The notes under the pieces are model-generated. The model was given only the letters and a program-made list of their open reading frames with translations. It ran no database searches and was not told where the DNA came from. The position numbers and the translations under genes are program-made. Shown in pieces: positions 19,083-27,808 of a stretch of DNA of 64,000 nucleotides. This DNA is from Bacteroidales bacterium. Its GTDB lineage: Bacteria > Bacteroidota > Bacteroidia > Bacteroidales > F082. The stretch lies in assembly GCA_028704385.1 (NCBI GenBank), contig JAQVLA010000010.1, positions 1-64,000 of the forward strand. Reading direction: 5' to 3'. How positions within the stretch are numbered: the stretch's first letter is position 1; each line of letters starts with the position of its first letter.

Positions 19083-20153
19083 ATGAGTAAAAGAAAAAGT
19101 TATGTTGTAATTCTCGTGATATTACTCGCTTCAATCGCTATTATGCTGGTTTGGAATAACCGTTACCTTTCAACGCTCGAAGGTGAAGCAGCCGATTTCT
19201 CGGTATTTGATACAGCGTCTGTAACAAAAATTTTCCTGGCCGACCTTGATACAAATTCCGTATTGTTGGAACGAAAAGCGAAAGGCTGGGTTTTAAACGG
19301 AAAATACAAAGCACATCCGCGCAAAGTAGATCAGTTGCTCACAACCATGTATCGCCTTCGGGTTCGTAATCCCGTTTCGCTTGCCAGTCACGAAAATGTT
19401 GTTGGCCGTATGGCAAGTATCGGTGTAAAGGTTGAAGTGTATCAGAACACGCATCTGATTAATCTTTTCGACAGAATAAAGCTTTTCCCACGCGAAAAAC
19501 GAACCAAAGTTTATTACGTTGGAGATGTTACCAAAGATAATTTGGGAACGTATATGCTTCGCGAAGGTGCCGAAAAAGCCTTTGTGATGTATCTGCCCGG
19601 ATTCAGGGGCTTTGTGATGACACGTTATACCCCGGTAGAGGACGACTGGCGCGATCACACCATTTTCAACGAAAAACTTGCCGACATAAAATCCGTTTCG
19701 CTTGAGTTTAATGAAGAACCTTATATGAGTTTTCGCATTGACAATGTTGGCAGGCACAGTTATAAGCTGATCCGTACTGTTGATCAGTTTGAGGTGGAAG
19801 CTTACGACACGCTTCGTGTTTTAAATTTTCTGACTGCATTTGACGATGTCCGTTTCGAAGCCTTACTGACAAATACCCTCCCACGCAAACGACAGGATTC
19901 TATCATCAGTTCGCCCTTTATGCACCGCTTAACCTTGGTTACACATCAGGGTGATACACAGCAGCTTACTACTTATCGTAAGTTAGTGTACTACGAAAAT
20001 CTCGGGATCCCAATGGAAGCTGCCGAAGAAGACTTTGACCGTTTGTATGGCTTGTTGGATAACGGAAAAGATTTGGTTTTGATGCAATATTTTACATTTG
20101 ACAAGCTGCTCAGGCCTGTGATTTATTATGAGCCGGGAGGCCCGGATATGTAG
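19083..20153 (+). CDS. DUF4340 domain protein, membrane-anchored
   Basis: 356 residues with one N-terminal membrane anchor (about 7-24) and a DUF4340-type extracytoplasmic repeat domain (ITKIFLADLDTNSVLLERKAKGWVLNG is its typical start, then KVDQLLTTMYRLRVRNPVS). It lies 12 bp after gldG. DUF4340 proteins often follow GldG-like genes and are thought to assist the ABC-2 complex; the molecular role is unknown. Confidence 0.85.
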   Translation: MSKRKSYVVILVILLASIAIMLVWNNRYLSTLEGEAADFSVFDTASVTKIFLADLDTNSVLLERKAKGWVLNGKYKAHPRKVDQLLTTMYRLRVRNPVSLASHENVVGRMASIGVKVEVYQNTHLINLFDRIKLFPREKRTKVYYVGDVTKDNLGTYMLREGAEKAFVMYLPGFRGFVMTRYTPVEDDWRDHTIFNEKLADIKSVSLEFNEEPYMSFRIDNVGRHSYKLIRTVDQFEVEAYDTLRVLNFLTAFDDVRFEALLTNTLPRKRQDSIISSPFMHRLTLVTHQGDTQQLTTYRKLVYYENLGIPMEAAEEDFDRLYGLLDNGKDLVLMQYFTFDKLLRPVIYYEPGGPDM

Positions 20154-20324
20154 TGAAGCATAGTGTGCCTAACGAGCTGGCTGATATCACACCCTCCTGG
20201 TGCGTATTTCGAAAAACTACTGGAACGACATTAACTTCGTCCTCAAAACTTTAATGCAACACACGCAGGAACGGCTTAAACAAAATGTAAGGATAGTGCA
20301 ACCGAATTTCCGGATTTGAAAGGA

Positions 20325-20735
20325 TTATTTCCTTAGCAGGCCAATGCCAAGCACCACCAGGCAGGTGGCAAGTAAGAACATGCCCGCATAAAGTATAAAA
20401 ACCAAGGCATTGGGTTCGGTACGGCCCGAACCGGCAGCAGCAACAAAAAAACCACCACTTACCATTATGGCCGAAAGGGGAAATCCGATCCTCACCATCC
20501 AGATCCACGTCTTACCCAAATGACAATGATCAGCCAGTAACTGAGCAATTACTGCAAGTATCACAAGTACGCCCGCATGGCCATGGCCTGCCCTGAACAT
20601 GGCCACCTGAAAACCAGTGAGCTCAAACTCTTGATGTGCACCAGATAAGAGGTTGAGTATAAAGTTTCCTCCAAAAATGATCGTAGGCACTGTCAGCAAT
20701 ACAATTCCCGACATGGTTTTTGAATCTTTTGTCAT
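20325..20735 (-). CDS. Four-TM conserved membrane protein in a two-component operon
   Basis: 136 residues with four predicted membrane segments (about 10-30, 48-66, 77-97 and 110-132). A conserved-looking AGHGHAGVLVILA with paired His lies at the start of helix 2, and a second HCH sits in the first loop. I do not recognise a named family. Its start is 5 bp after the response regulator stop, so it is the third gene of the kinase-regulator operon. It may be an accessory or output protein of the system. Confidence 0.75.
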   Translation of the reverse strand: MTKDSKTMSGIVLLTVPTIIFGGNFILNLLSGAHQEFELTGFQVAMFRAGHGHAGVLVILAVIAQLLADHCHLGKTWIWMVRIGFPLSAIMVSGGFFVAAAGSGRTEPNALVFILYAGMFLLATCLVVLGIGLLRK

Positions 20736-20740
20736 ACGGA

Positions 20741-21436
20741 TTAATCTTTCACTTCCAGTTTAAATCCTACTCCATGCACATTGGTGATGCTGACATCTGG
20801 ATCTTCTCGCAGGTATTTTCTAAGTTTCACAATAAAAACATCCATGCTGCGACCAATAAAATAATCGTTATCGCCCCAGATTGAGTGTAAAGCTTCATCG
20901 CGGGTGAGTACCTGATTTTTGTGTGTGCACAACAATTTTAGCAATGCAGCTTCCTTACGGGTGAGTTTTTGATCGCCAAAATCGGAATGCAACAGCAGAT
21001 TTTTTGAATCGAACCGAAATTTCCCCAGCTGAAACTTTTCATCCTCTTGTAATTGTTTGATACAGCGACGCATTACGGCTTTTATGCGAAGGTGTAACTC
21101 ATCCGTGCTGAAAGGTTTGGTAATATAATCATCGCATCCCAACTGAAAGCCCATTAGCCGGTCTTCTTTCTGCGATTTGGCCGTTAAAAAGATTATCGGA
21201 ATGTTTGGGCTGTGTTTTCTGATTTCCTGTGCCAACGCAAATCCATCCATTTTTGGCAACATTACATCCAGAATACAAAGGTGGATCGTATGATTCCTAA
21301 AAACAGCCAAACCAGCCAAACCATCAGAAGCTGTATGTGTTTTATACTGCATCAACTCCAGAAAATCCTGTAAAATCAAACGTAGATTTGGGTCGTCCTC
21401 GACCAATAAAATTGAGAGTTGTTCAGTGTTTGTCAT
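20741..21436 (-). CDS. OmpR/PhoB-family response regulator
   Basis: 231 residues. Receiver domain at about 1-120 with acidic pocket LLVEDD, phosphoacceptor Asp57 (LCILDVMLP), Thr85 and Lys107 (YITKPFS). A winged-helix DNA-binding domain covers about 135-230 (LTRKEAALLKLLCTHKNQVLTRDEAL, VFIVKLRKYLREDP). The start overlaps the kinase stop by 4 bp (ATGA). Four phased TTAACA boxes upstream of the divergent gene at 22923 are its likely target. It resembles the RprY-type regulators of Bacteroidota. Confidence 0.95.
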   Translation of the reverse strand: MTNTEQLSILLVEDDPNLRLILQDFLELMQYKTHTASDGLAGLAVFRNHTIHLCILDVMLPKMDGFALAQEIRKHSPNIPIIFLTAKSQKEDRLMGFQLGCDDYITKPFSTDELHLRIKAVMRRCIKQLQEDEKFQLGKFRFDSKNLLLHSDFGDQKLTRKEAALLKLLCTHKNQVLTRDEALHSIWGDNDYFIGRSMDVFIVKLRKYLREDPDVSITNVHGVGFKLEVKD

Positions 21437-22722
21437 TGTTTTGTGTTTTTTCCCACAACGGGCAGATGTACAACAAAAGTACTACCTTTATGCAATTCAC
21501 TTTCAAGCTGCACTTTTCCACCATGCAGTTTTGCAATCCTTTCAACATAGTAAAGTCCTATGCCAAAACCTTTTACGTCGTGAATATTTCCGGTATGAAC
21601 CCGGTAAAAATTTTTGAAAATCACTCCGAAATTTTCTGCCGAAATACCAATTCCATTGTCCGTCACCGAAACTTTTACATTTTCATTTTCAACCGCGACA
21701 TAAATTTGTATCAATGGAATTTTATCATTGTACTTCAGGGCATTATCGAGCAGATTGGAAAATAGCTGGGCCAGATGCAAGCGGTCGCCATCCACTAATA
21801 CTTCACTGCAGTCAGTTTTCAACACTATTTTTCCACCTTTTTGTTCTGCGTTAATATTGAATCCTTCAATCAGATCGTTAAGCAGCTTACATATATCAAA
21901 ACGGCTTTGCTGCAATTGAATTTCATTTCTATCAAGCAATGCAATCTGCAATATTTGTTCAACCTGATGTTGAAGCCGTTCATTTTCATGATGAATCACT
22001 CTTGCATACGAGAGGGCTTTATCCTGATTTTTATGCACTACCTGTTTCAGCAACATCTCGGAGGCCAGGTTAATCGTGGCAATGGGAGTTTTAAATTCAT
22101 GCGTCATATTGTTGATAAAGTCATTCTTCATCTCTGAGATTTTTTTCTGTTTGATCGCTGTATAAACGGTGTACCAGAAACCAATGATCACTGCAAGAAG
22201 AAACATAGCCGATAACAACATCCATACCGACAGCTGAACAAATACCTGTTGCACTTTGTGTGGAAAGTACATACTGAAATAATAGTCGCCCGGACTATAC
22301 AAAGCCTCAATACTTTGCTGATGTTCCGAAATATAAAGCTCATCAACATACAGCCTGGCATTTCCCATCACCATCCGATGATTGCTTCGATTGTAGATCA
22401 TATATTCATAGGCATCGCCTACACGCATGCACTGCATCTCGGCTTTGATCAGTGAATCGAGCACCTTTGGTGAAATTACATCGGAAACCTCTGTCTTCTC
22501 ATTCACACAAGGGTGTGTTGAATTCAGCTGTTTGATAACCGAATCAGTTTGATCTTCCAGCAACCTGTTCAAAACGGACTTCATTGCAATGCGCACGCTG
22601 TTATCAAACTGTTCTTCTTTAAGCTCAATAGCATTCTGCACCCAATACACCTGCATCACAACAACGCCAAGCAATGCCACAAAAGCCAGTATGATAATGG
22701 TGTTAAAAAATCTTATATTCAT
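21433..22722 (-). CDS. Sensor histidine kinase
   Basis: 429 residues. Two membrane segments (about 6-28 and 162-185) enclose a periplasmic sensor domain of about 130 residues with two Cys (72 and 98), which could form a disulfide. The HisKA box is NMTHEFKTPIATI (phospho-His208). The ATPase domain has the N box (DNALKYND), G1 (VTDNGIGIS) and G2 (GFGIGLYYV). No HAMP domain is evident. The arrangement resembles RprX of Bacteroides. It is the first gene of a kinase, regulator and membrane-protein operon transcribed away from the Lys/Cys-rich peptide gene. Confidence 0.94.
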   Translation of the reverse strand: MNIRFFNTIIILAFVALLGVVVMQVYWVQNAIELKEEQFDNSVRIAMKSVLNRLLEDQTDSVIKQLNSTHPCVNEKTEVSDVISPKVLDSLIKAEMQCMRVGDAYEYMIYNRSNHRMVMGNARLYVDELYISEHQQSIEALYSPGDYYFSMYFPHKVQQVFVQLSVWMLLSAMFLLAVIIGFWYTVYTAIKQKKISEMKNDFINNMTHEFKTPIATINLASEMLLKQVVHKNQDKALSYARVIHHENERLQHQVEQILQIALLDRNEIQLQQSRFDICKLLNDLIEGFNINAEQKGGKIVLKTDCSEVLVDGDRLHLAQLFSNLLDNALKYNDKIPLIQIYVAVENENVKVSVTDNGIGISAENFGVIFKNFYRVHTGNIHDVKGFGIGLYYVERIAKLHGGKVQLESELHKGSTFVVHLPVVGKNTKQ

Positions 22723-22749
22723 AATTCAAAAACAGAGCGAAATCCAAAG

Positions 22750-22757
22750 CAAACTTA
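22750..22757 (-). promoter_or_regulatory. -7 promoter box for the kinase operon
   Basis: Minus-strand TAAGTTTG (plus-strand CAAACTTA) matches TAnnTTTG, 28 bp upstream of the kinase start. The four TTAACA boxes lie about 70-110 bp further upstream, so autoregulation is possible. Confidence 0.4.
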
Positions 22758-22825
22758 AATTAAAATGTTCATACTGAAATATATTTTATATATAGCAACG
22801 GCTCGAATTCAATAATACTCTTGCA

Positions 22826-22863
22826 TTAACATTTCCTTAACAGTTATTAACAGCCACTTAACA
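22826..22863 (+). promoter_or_regulatory. Four phased TTAACA direct repeats, likely response-regulator operator
   Basis: TTAACA occurs at 22826, 22837, 22847 and 22858, spacing 11, 10 and 11 bp, one DNA turn each. Helically phased direct repeats are the usual binding pattern of OmpR/PhoB-family dimers. The last repeat ends 21 bp before the -7 box at 22885, so it replaces the -33 element, the position expected for an activator. Confidence 0.65.
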
Positions 22864-22884
22864 AGCAGTACCTCTCCACAGATG

Positions 22885-22892
22885 TACATTTG
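22885..22892 (+). promoter_or_regulatory. -7 promoter box for the Lys/Cys-rich peptide gene
   Basis: TACATTTG matches TAnnTTTG and lies 30 bp upstream of the start codon at 22923. No TTTG -33 box is present at the right distance; the TTAACA boxes occupy that place. Confidence 0.6.
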
Positions 22893-22922
22893 CTCTAGTT
22901 AAAATCTAAAAAAAATACTGAT

Positions 22923-23162
22923 ATGAAAAAAGCCGCTTTAATTCTCTCTTTCGTAGCATTTTTTGCCTTTGGAACTGCCGGAATACAAACTGTTGTTGCC
23001 TCAAATAATGCTGAAATCGCCCTTAATCAGGACGGAGACAAAAAGGACGACAAAAAGAAAAAGACTAAAGATTCCAGCTGCAAAGATGCAAAATCTTCAT
23101 GCTGCGATACAAAAGCAAAAAAAGAAGCCTGCGGAGACGATAAAAAGGCTGAAAAGAAATAA
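22923..23162 (+). CDS. Small secreted Lys/Cys-rich protein
   Basis: 79 residues: a signal peptide (about 1-27, ending TVVAS) and a short mature part of Asp/Lys runs (DGDKKDDKKKKTKD) with four Cys (53, 60, 61, 70) in SSCKDAKSSCCDTK and EACGDD. Nothing folded is recognisable; the Cys and acidic residues could bind metal or react with oxidants (inference). It is monocistronic between a promoter preceded by four TTAACA boxes and a terminator, and is divergent from the two-component operon, so it is probably the main regulated output of that system. Its sense function is unknown. Confidence 0.8.
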   Translation: MKKAALILSFVAFFAFGTAGIQTVVASNNAEIALNQDGDKKDDKKKKTKDSSCKDAKSSCCDTKAKKEACGDDKKAEKK

Positions 23163-23197
23163 TCCTAATCCCAACGTTTTGTTTTAATTTGGTTTGG

Positions 23198-23229
23198 GCC
23201 TTCCGATGTGATATCGGGAGGCTTTTTTT
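23198..23229 (+). terminator. Rho-independent terminator of the Lys/Cys-rich peptide gene
   Basis: GCCTTCCGAT (23198-23207) pairs with ATCGGGAGGC (23213-23222), ten pairs with one wobble, then T7. Confidence 0.85.
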
Positions 23230-23276
23230 ATAACCATTACATTATTTTGCTACATTTGCTCCATAACCCTATTTGA

Positions 23277-23684
23277 ATGACATCAAAAATCAACTATACC
23301 GGCGACTTACGAACTGAGATGACCCACCTGCAGTCAGGAACAATTGTACTTACCGATGCACCGGTTGACAACAAAGGACGGGGAGAAGTTTTTTCGCCAA
23401 CCGATCTGGTAGCCACAGCACTGGGAAGTTGTATGCTCACCATCATGGGTATTGCAGCACGCGAACATGGTTTTAATATGGATGGCACACAGGCCGAAGT
23501 AACTAAAATAATGGAGTCCAATCCACGGAGAATTGCGGAAGTACATATCCGATTGCTTTTCCCGAAACAGCACTATACCGATAAACAGAAAAAAATTCTT
23601 ACAATCATTTCGCGAAGCTGCCCGGTTGCACTAAGCCTGCACCCCGATTTGAAGCAAAAAATTGAACTGATATTTATCGATTAA
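23277..23684 (+). CDS. OsmC/Ohr-family protein
   Basis: 135 residues of the OsmC family, thiol peroxidases acting on organic hydroperoxides. Family motifs: FSPTDLVATALGSCMLTIMGIAA, with the first active Cys in GSC, and the second Cys late in SRSCPVALSLH. The length and the order of the two Cys are normal for the family. It lies after the terminator of the Cys-rich peptide gene and 2 bp before the thioesterase gene, with which it is cotranscribed. Confidence 0.9.
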   Translation: MTSKINYTGDLRTEMTHLQSGTIVLTDAPVDNKGRGEVFSPTDLVATALGSCMLTIMGIAAREHGFNMDGTQAEVTKIMESNPRRIAEVHIRLLFPKQHYTDKQKKILTIISRSCPVALSLHPDLKQKIELIFID

Positions 23685-23686
23685 TC

Positions 23687-24058
23687 ATGGGGGTTACACT
23701 ACTACCGCATACCAAAGGTAATCAACAACTTATTGTTAAAGAAAAAGATACTGCTCTGGCTTATGGATCCAGACTCGTGCCGGTTTTGGCCACCCCTGCC
23801 ATGATTGCCCTGATGGAATTGACAGCACTTTCAAGCATAAATCATCAGCTTCCTGACGAACTAACCACAGTAGGTTTTGCAGTTGATATGAAGCATCTTA
23901 AGGCTAGTAAAATTGGAAATACAGTAGTTTGCGAAAGCGAACTGGTTGAAGTTACTGGCCGCAAACTGGTATTTAAACTACAGGTTTGGGACGAAGGTAT
24001 TTTGGCCGGAGAAGGCACACATATCCGGTACATAATTGAAAAGTCAAAATTTATTTGA
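23687..24058 (+). CDS. Hotdog-fold thioesterase (FlK-like)
   Basis: 123 residues. The pattern EKDTALAYGSRLVPVLATPAMIALMELTA, then VGFAVDMKHLKASKIGNTVVCESELVEVTGRKLVFKLQVWDE and GEGTHIRYII, is that of the thioesterase family that includes fluoroacetyl-CoA thioesterase FlK. The catalytic Thr/Glu/His set of FlK has candidates in VLATP, MELT and GEGTH. Most members outside Streptomyces have unknown acyl-CoA substrates. Start codon is 2 bp after the OsmC gene stop. Confidence 0.85.
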   Translation: MGVTLLPHTKGNQQLIVKEKDTALAYGSRLVPVLATPAMIALMELTALSSINHQLPDELTTVGFAVDMKHLKASKIGNTVVCESELVEVTGRKLVFKLQVWDEGILAGEGTHIRYIIEKSKFI

Positions 24059-24095
24059 CATCTTAATCACATTTATTAATCAAAAATCAACAACA

Positions 24096-24491
24096 ATGAG
24101 AATAATTACAAAGATCCTGCTGAGTAGCATTTTTCTGATGATTTTGTCCTTTTCATCTTGCAAAAAAGATGATGAAATCAGTCCAATGTCCTGCAACTTA
24201 AAGACTAGTTCTACCGAATTTACTGAAGAAAGTATCAATGTAACCTACAAACTTGAGGTGGATGGTGATTATACGGTCACTAGTTTTTTCTACTATGATG
24301 AAACCGGCAAGGTGGAAATGCAAAATCCCGAAGTGCCACAGAATTTCACCGTAACCCTCAGCTCACAAAAGAAAATGGAAGCAGGAGCTGTAGGAAATGT
24401 TACAAATGGTTTTATTAAAGTTTCCTTTGAAGCGATAGCACCAGGCAGCGAATACAAATCATCAGATCTATGTTCGCAAAGTTCGAACTAA
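24096..24491 (+). CDS. Putative lipoprotein of unknown function
   Basis: 131 residues starting at ATG 24096; an in-frame upstream start at 24036 overlaps the thioesterase gene and would place 20 polar residues before the signal, so it is rejected. The signal ends MILSFSSC (Cys22), followed by KKDDE as in many exported Bacteroidota lipoproteins. The mature part is beta-rich (VTYKLEVDGDYTVTSFFYYD) and may be Ig-like. No family recognised. Confidence 0.75.
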   Translation: MRIITKILLSSIFLMILSFSSCKKDDEISPMSCNLKTSSTEFTEESINVTYKLEVDGDYTVTSFFYYDETGKVEMQNPEVPQNFTVTLSSQKKMEAGAVGNVTNGFIKVSFEAIAPGSEYKSSDLCSQSSN

Positions 24492-24501
24492 TATTCTTGT
24501 A

Positions 24502-24561
24502 AATCTGAATCATTACGGCCAGGGTTAAAAGTAAATTTTAGCGTCTGTAATGATTCAGATT
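24502..24561. other. Perfect 15-bp inverted repeat after the lipoprotein gene
   Basis: AATCTGAATCATTAC (24502-24516) and GTAATGATTCAGATT (24547-24561) are exact reverse complements around a 30-nt loop. T6 follows at 24569, too far for a standard terminator. It lies 10 bp after the lipoprotein stop and may still act as a transcript end or processing site. Confidence 0.6.
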
Positions 24562-24626
24562 GAATTAGTTTTTTCATGAGCTGTTTCGGGTGAATGGGTT
24601 GTGTTGATTGGGATTTCTCAATAGCG

Positions 24627-24804
24627 CAACCCATTCTGGGTTGATATAAATCTTCTTTTATTAAACATTCTACAAAAGCGCAACCCATTCTGGGTTGGTG
24701 AATATGCACTTTCAATAACTTAACTACAAAAGCTCAACCCATTCTGGGTTGATGTGGGTTTCCCTTCATTTAATTGCCATATTAGCGTAAGCCATTCTGC
24801 CTGA
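24627..24804. repeat. REP-like palindromic repeat array with 54-bp period
   Basis: The 17-bp palindrome CAACCCATTCTGGGTTG (arms of 7, loop TTC) occurs exactly at 24627-24643, 24681-24697 and 24735-24751, always 54 bp apart. A decayed fourth copy is at 24788-24804, and a half copy GAATGGGTTG lies at 24592-24601. Copies 2 and 3 share a longer 5' flank CTACAAAAGC. The intervening 27-37 bp differ. No cas gene is in the window. It is best described as a REP-like element array. Confidence 0.7.
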
Positions 24805-24914
24805 ATACACCAAGCTCATCTGATAAAGGCAGGCAGGGGTTTCGCTTAAAAGGTAACCCTGGACAAAACCTCCCGTCAGAAAATAATACGCTGATCAGGA
24901 TGTGATGTTAAGTG

Positions 24915-27713
24915 TTATTGCACTATCACTTTTGTCTGGCTAATTTGATCGCCTTGTTGCAGCTGCAAAAGATAAATTCCGGGAATTACATTACTCACAT
25001 TAAGCTTCAACTCCTGAGTTGTAGCCGGCATCCCGCCATATTCATAATGCAACACCTCCTGTCCGGTAATGTTAAATAACTTCAAACTTGCAATAGTCGT
25101 CTGTTGCAGGGCAAAACGAACTACTAATTCATCTGATACAGGGTTAGGATACAGCTTTAGCGCTGCCGAAGCTGAACTGTTTAAATCATCAAGACCAACA
25201 AATCCTGGTGTGTCGAGTTGCTTCGTGGTAAACACTTTGAATTCGCCGGCTGCCAATACAATTGTCTGCTGTGTATCTGTCACTTCCAGGGCTTCACCAC
25301 TAAAGTAGTCGTACCAGATGCCGGTTTCATAAAAACCTGGTGCTTTCTCCATTTCATTCACATCAAAGTTTGCCACTACAATCACTGACATATCCTCATC
25401 TCTCAGCTTAAGCACCTTAGCTGCACCACCAGCATCCAGGCTAAAGTCGTCCGTCCGAAAAACAGGATGTGATTTTCGTAAGTCTATCAAGGCACTATAA
25501 TAATTGTAAAGCAAGCGTCTGTCCCAGTTTTGCTGGTAGTTCCAAAGGACAGGCTTAGGGCAGACTCTGCATTCGTAATCAATACTCACATCATAGCCAA
25601 GCTCACCAAACTGCCAGATCATCTTAGGCCCCGGAACCAGTAAAAACATAGCTGCTGCTGCTGCATTCCTTTTTACTGCCACATTCAGTTCACGCACATC
25701 ATGCGAAGGATTGCTTTGGTTGCCAAAAGTGATGTTCTTATACATCTGACGTTCTTCATCATGACTTTCCATATAGCCCACCAGATGCGGCTGGCTCCAG
25801 CCGCGTTGCTTGTAGCTCACACCTGAGAAGTTGGAGTTGGGCAGCCATCCCATCGTTGCTTCATTGTAGTTGTAATTCAAATTACCCCAGAGCATCATAC
25901 CATAATTAGAAAGTTCTTTTTCTTCGGAATTATCAGCAAAATGTTCGAGAATGACATAAGTTTCAGGATCTGTTTCCCATATCTCATCCGCCATCCGTTT
26001 TAAAATGGCAATACGCTGACTATTGTAAGCCCATCCATCACCATTTACATTACTAAAGCCTTTGGTAAAATCGAATCGGAAGCCATCCACCTTGAACTCG
26101 TCTATCCAAAAGCGATTCACGCGGTCAATAAACGCCTTGGTATATTCACTTTCATGGTCAAAATCATAACCCCAGCAATAAGGCTGATGTGGGCAAACCT
26201 GATTGTACCAGGGATTTTCGGCAGTAGGCTGGCCGTAATCACCGGCATTAGCATCAAAATAAAGCTGTACCAGTGGCGATTGTCCGTAGCTGTGATTCAG
26301 TACCATATCAAGGATCACCGCTATGCCCCGCTGATGACAGGCATCAATAAACCGCTTATAATCTTCTGTTGTGCCATAGGCTTTATCTGTTGCAAAATAA
26401 AATGAAGGGTTATAACCCCATGAATCGTTGCCTTCAAATTCGTTGACAGGCATCAATTCGATGGCATTCACTCCAAGCCGCTGAAGATAGTCGAGTGTAT
26501 CCATCACTGTTTTAATGGCACGGGTCTCTACAAAATCACGGATATGCAACTCATAAATCACCAGGTCTTCTGGTGCTGGTTTCTCAAAATCAGTCACTGT
26601 CCAATCATACTCAGGACGGGCCGTTTGAAAAACTGAAACGATGCCACTGGTTTTGCCTTCGGGATAGGGCATAAGATCAGGATAGGTAGAAGAGGGAATA
26701 TAACGATCATTCCAGGGATCGAGCACTTTATTTGTATAAGGATCGGCAATGCGCAGTTCGCCATCCACAAAATACTGATACGCATATTCTCTTCCGGGCT
26801 CCAGGCTGGTAATTTCAATCCAATAATGTTGTCCGTCGGGAGTGCGATACATATAATTTGTTGCATCGAGCTGCCAATTGCTAAAATCGCCAATTACAAA
26901 CACATATTCTTTAAAAGGTGCTTGCAGTACAAGTGCTGCAGAAGTGTCGCTGAGGTAGTTGATTCCATTTTGTAAGCCAGTCGGCAAAGAAGCAACCGGC
27001 ACAGCAGGACGCACAAAATACATAAAACTGTCGGCTACCATTTCATTTCCGGCGGTAGCAATTGCTTTTACCAGGTTTGAGCCTGTGCTGCCAGCAGGGA
27101 TGGTATGATTCAGTACACTGGATGATGTTTCCGCTACTAACTGACCATTCACAAACAGGCTTGTATTTTCGGCATCCACAGAGGCAACAACAATTTCCAG
27201 CGATTCATCAGGTTCGAGCAACAATTGTGGTGCTTCGGGGCTGATGATTGTAACGGACAAGCCTCCCTGATAGAGTTCATAAAAAATATCGCCATTCTCG
27301 GCTGTCTTACCTTCGAGGTAGGCGCCACCCACAGGAGCAGCACTTCGGAACACAAAAGCCAGTTGTAATATTTCTTCACTGGCCGGAACGCCATAATAGC
27401 TTCGTATATCTGGTGTTATGCTCAGGGTGTAAACATCAGGTGCCATTCGTACAAGTTTAGTCTCTGGCAGGTTTTCGCCCCAGTCAGAAACAACATATTT
27501 CCAATCGGAGCCACTGCTGCTATTCTCAGTAATCACACCCGTATGGGCATACACATCACCAGTGTAACCTGCCAGTCCGCCACTGCCCTCGGTAGCATAA
27601 AACGTGATGGTGACGGCATCGTTATCTGTTACAAATGTTGGATCAGCTGTGATGACCTGAGCCTGAAGCCCTATCGAAACAACTAAAAAGATAAGCGTGA
27701 ATAGTTTGCGCAT
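24915..27713 (-). CDS. T9SS-exported GH13 alpha-glucan enzyme with CBM48-like domain
   Basis: A 932-residue secreted enzyme of the alpha-amylase/pullulanase/branching group. Signal peptide 1-19 (ending LQAQ); an N-terminal beta domain (about 20-155); an Ig-like domain (about 160-235); a CBM48/E-set domain (about 255-345, FVIGDFSNWQLDA, YAYQYFVDGELRIADPY); a GH13 barrel with DMVLNHS (469-475), GFRFDFTKGF (nucleophile Asp548), VILEHFAD (acid/base Glu590) and ESHDEER (Asp652); and a T9SS type A sorting domain (LYPNPVSDELVVRF to IVQ). T9SS export puts it outside the cell, so it could generate oligosaccharides for the sus-like importer. A candidate LacI operator lies upstream. Exact bond specificity is unknown. 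Confidence 0.92.
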   Translation of the reverse strand: MRKLFTLIFLVVSIGLQAQVITADPTFVTDNDAVTITFYATEGSGGLAGYTGDVYAHTGVITENSSSGSDWKYVVSDWGENLPETKLVRMAPDVYTLSITPDIRSYYGVPASEEILQLAFVFRSAAPVGGAYLEGKTAENGDIFYELYQGGLSVTIISPEAPQLLLEPDESLEIVVASVDAENTSLFVNGQLVAETSSSVLNHTIPAGSTGSNLVKAIATAGNEMVADSFMYFVRPAVPVASLPTGLQNGINYLSDTSAALVLQAPFKEYVFVIGDFSNWQLDATNYMYRTPDGQHYWIEITSLEPGREYAYQYFVDGELRIADPYTNKVLDPWNDRYIPSSTYPDLMPYPEGKTSGIVSVFQTARPEYDWTVTDFEKPAPEDLVIYELHIRDFVETRAIKTVMDTLDYLQRLGVNAIELMPVNEFEGNDSWGYNPSFYFATDKAYGTTEDYKRFIDACHQRGIAVILDMVLNHSYGQSPLVQLYFDANAGDYGQPTAENPWYNQVCPHQPYCWGYDFDHESEYTKAFIDRVNRFWIDEFKVDGFRFDFTKGFSNVNGDGWAYNSQRIAILKRMADEIWETDPETYVILEHFADNSEEKELSNYGMMLWGNLNYNYNEATMGWLPNSNFSGVSYKQRGWSQPHLVGYMESHDEERQMYKNITFGNQSNPSHDVRELNVAVKRNAAAAAMFLLVPGPKMIWQFGELGYDVSIDYECRVCPKPVLWNYQQNWDRRLLYNYYSALIDLRKSHPVFRTDDFSLDAGGAAKVLKLRDEDMSVIVVANFDVNEMEKAPGFYETGIWYDYFSGEALEVTDTQQTIVLAAGEFKVFTTKQLDTPGFVGLDDLNSSASAALKLYPNPVSDELVVRFALQQTTIASLKLFNITGQEVLHYEYGGMPATTQELKLNVSNVIPGIYLLQLQQGDQISQTKVIVQ

Positions 27714-27745
27714 GGGTAATTGTGTTAAGGTAATCGTGTGCTTTA

Positions 27746-27753
27746 CAAAGATA
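27746..27753 (-). promoter_or_regulatory. -7 promoter box for the T9SS GH13 gene
   Basis: Minus-strand TATCTTTG matches TAnnTTTG, 33 bp upstream of the start codon. No -33 TTTG is seen 19-21 bp further up, consistent with need for an activator. Confidence 0.55.
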
Positions 27754-27808
27754 AGTCAAACACAGTTTAACACAGTATGCAAGACACAATAGTGAACAGA
27801 TTAATTGC

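Noticed and set aside
24488..24715. 75-codon minus-strand frame with repeated QPRMGCA
   Set aside because: It is the translation of the palindromic DNA repeats and the nearby inverted repeat; it has no start context or domain.
24627..24751. CRISPR array
   Set aside because: Only three exact copies, a 17-bp core that is fully palindromic, decayed flanking copies, and no cas genes in the window. A REP-like cluster fits better, though spacing is CRISPR-like.
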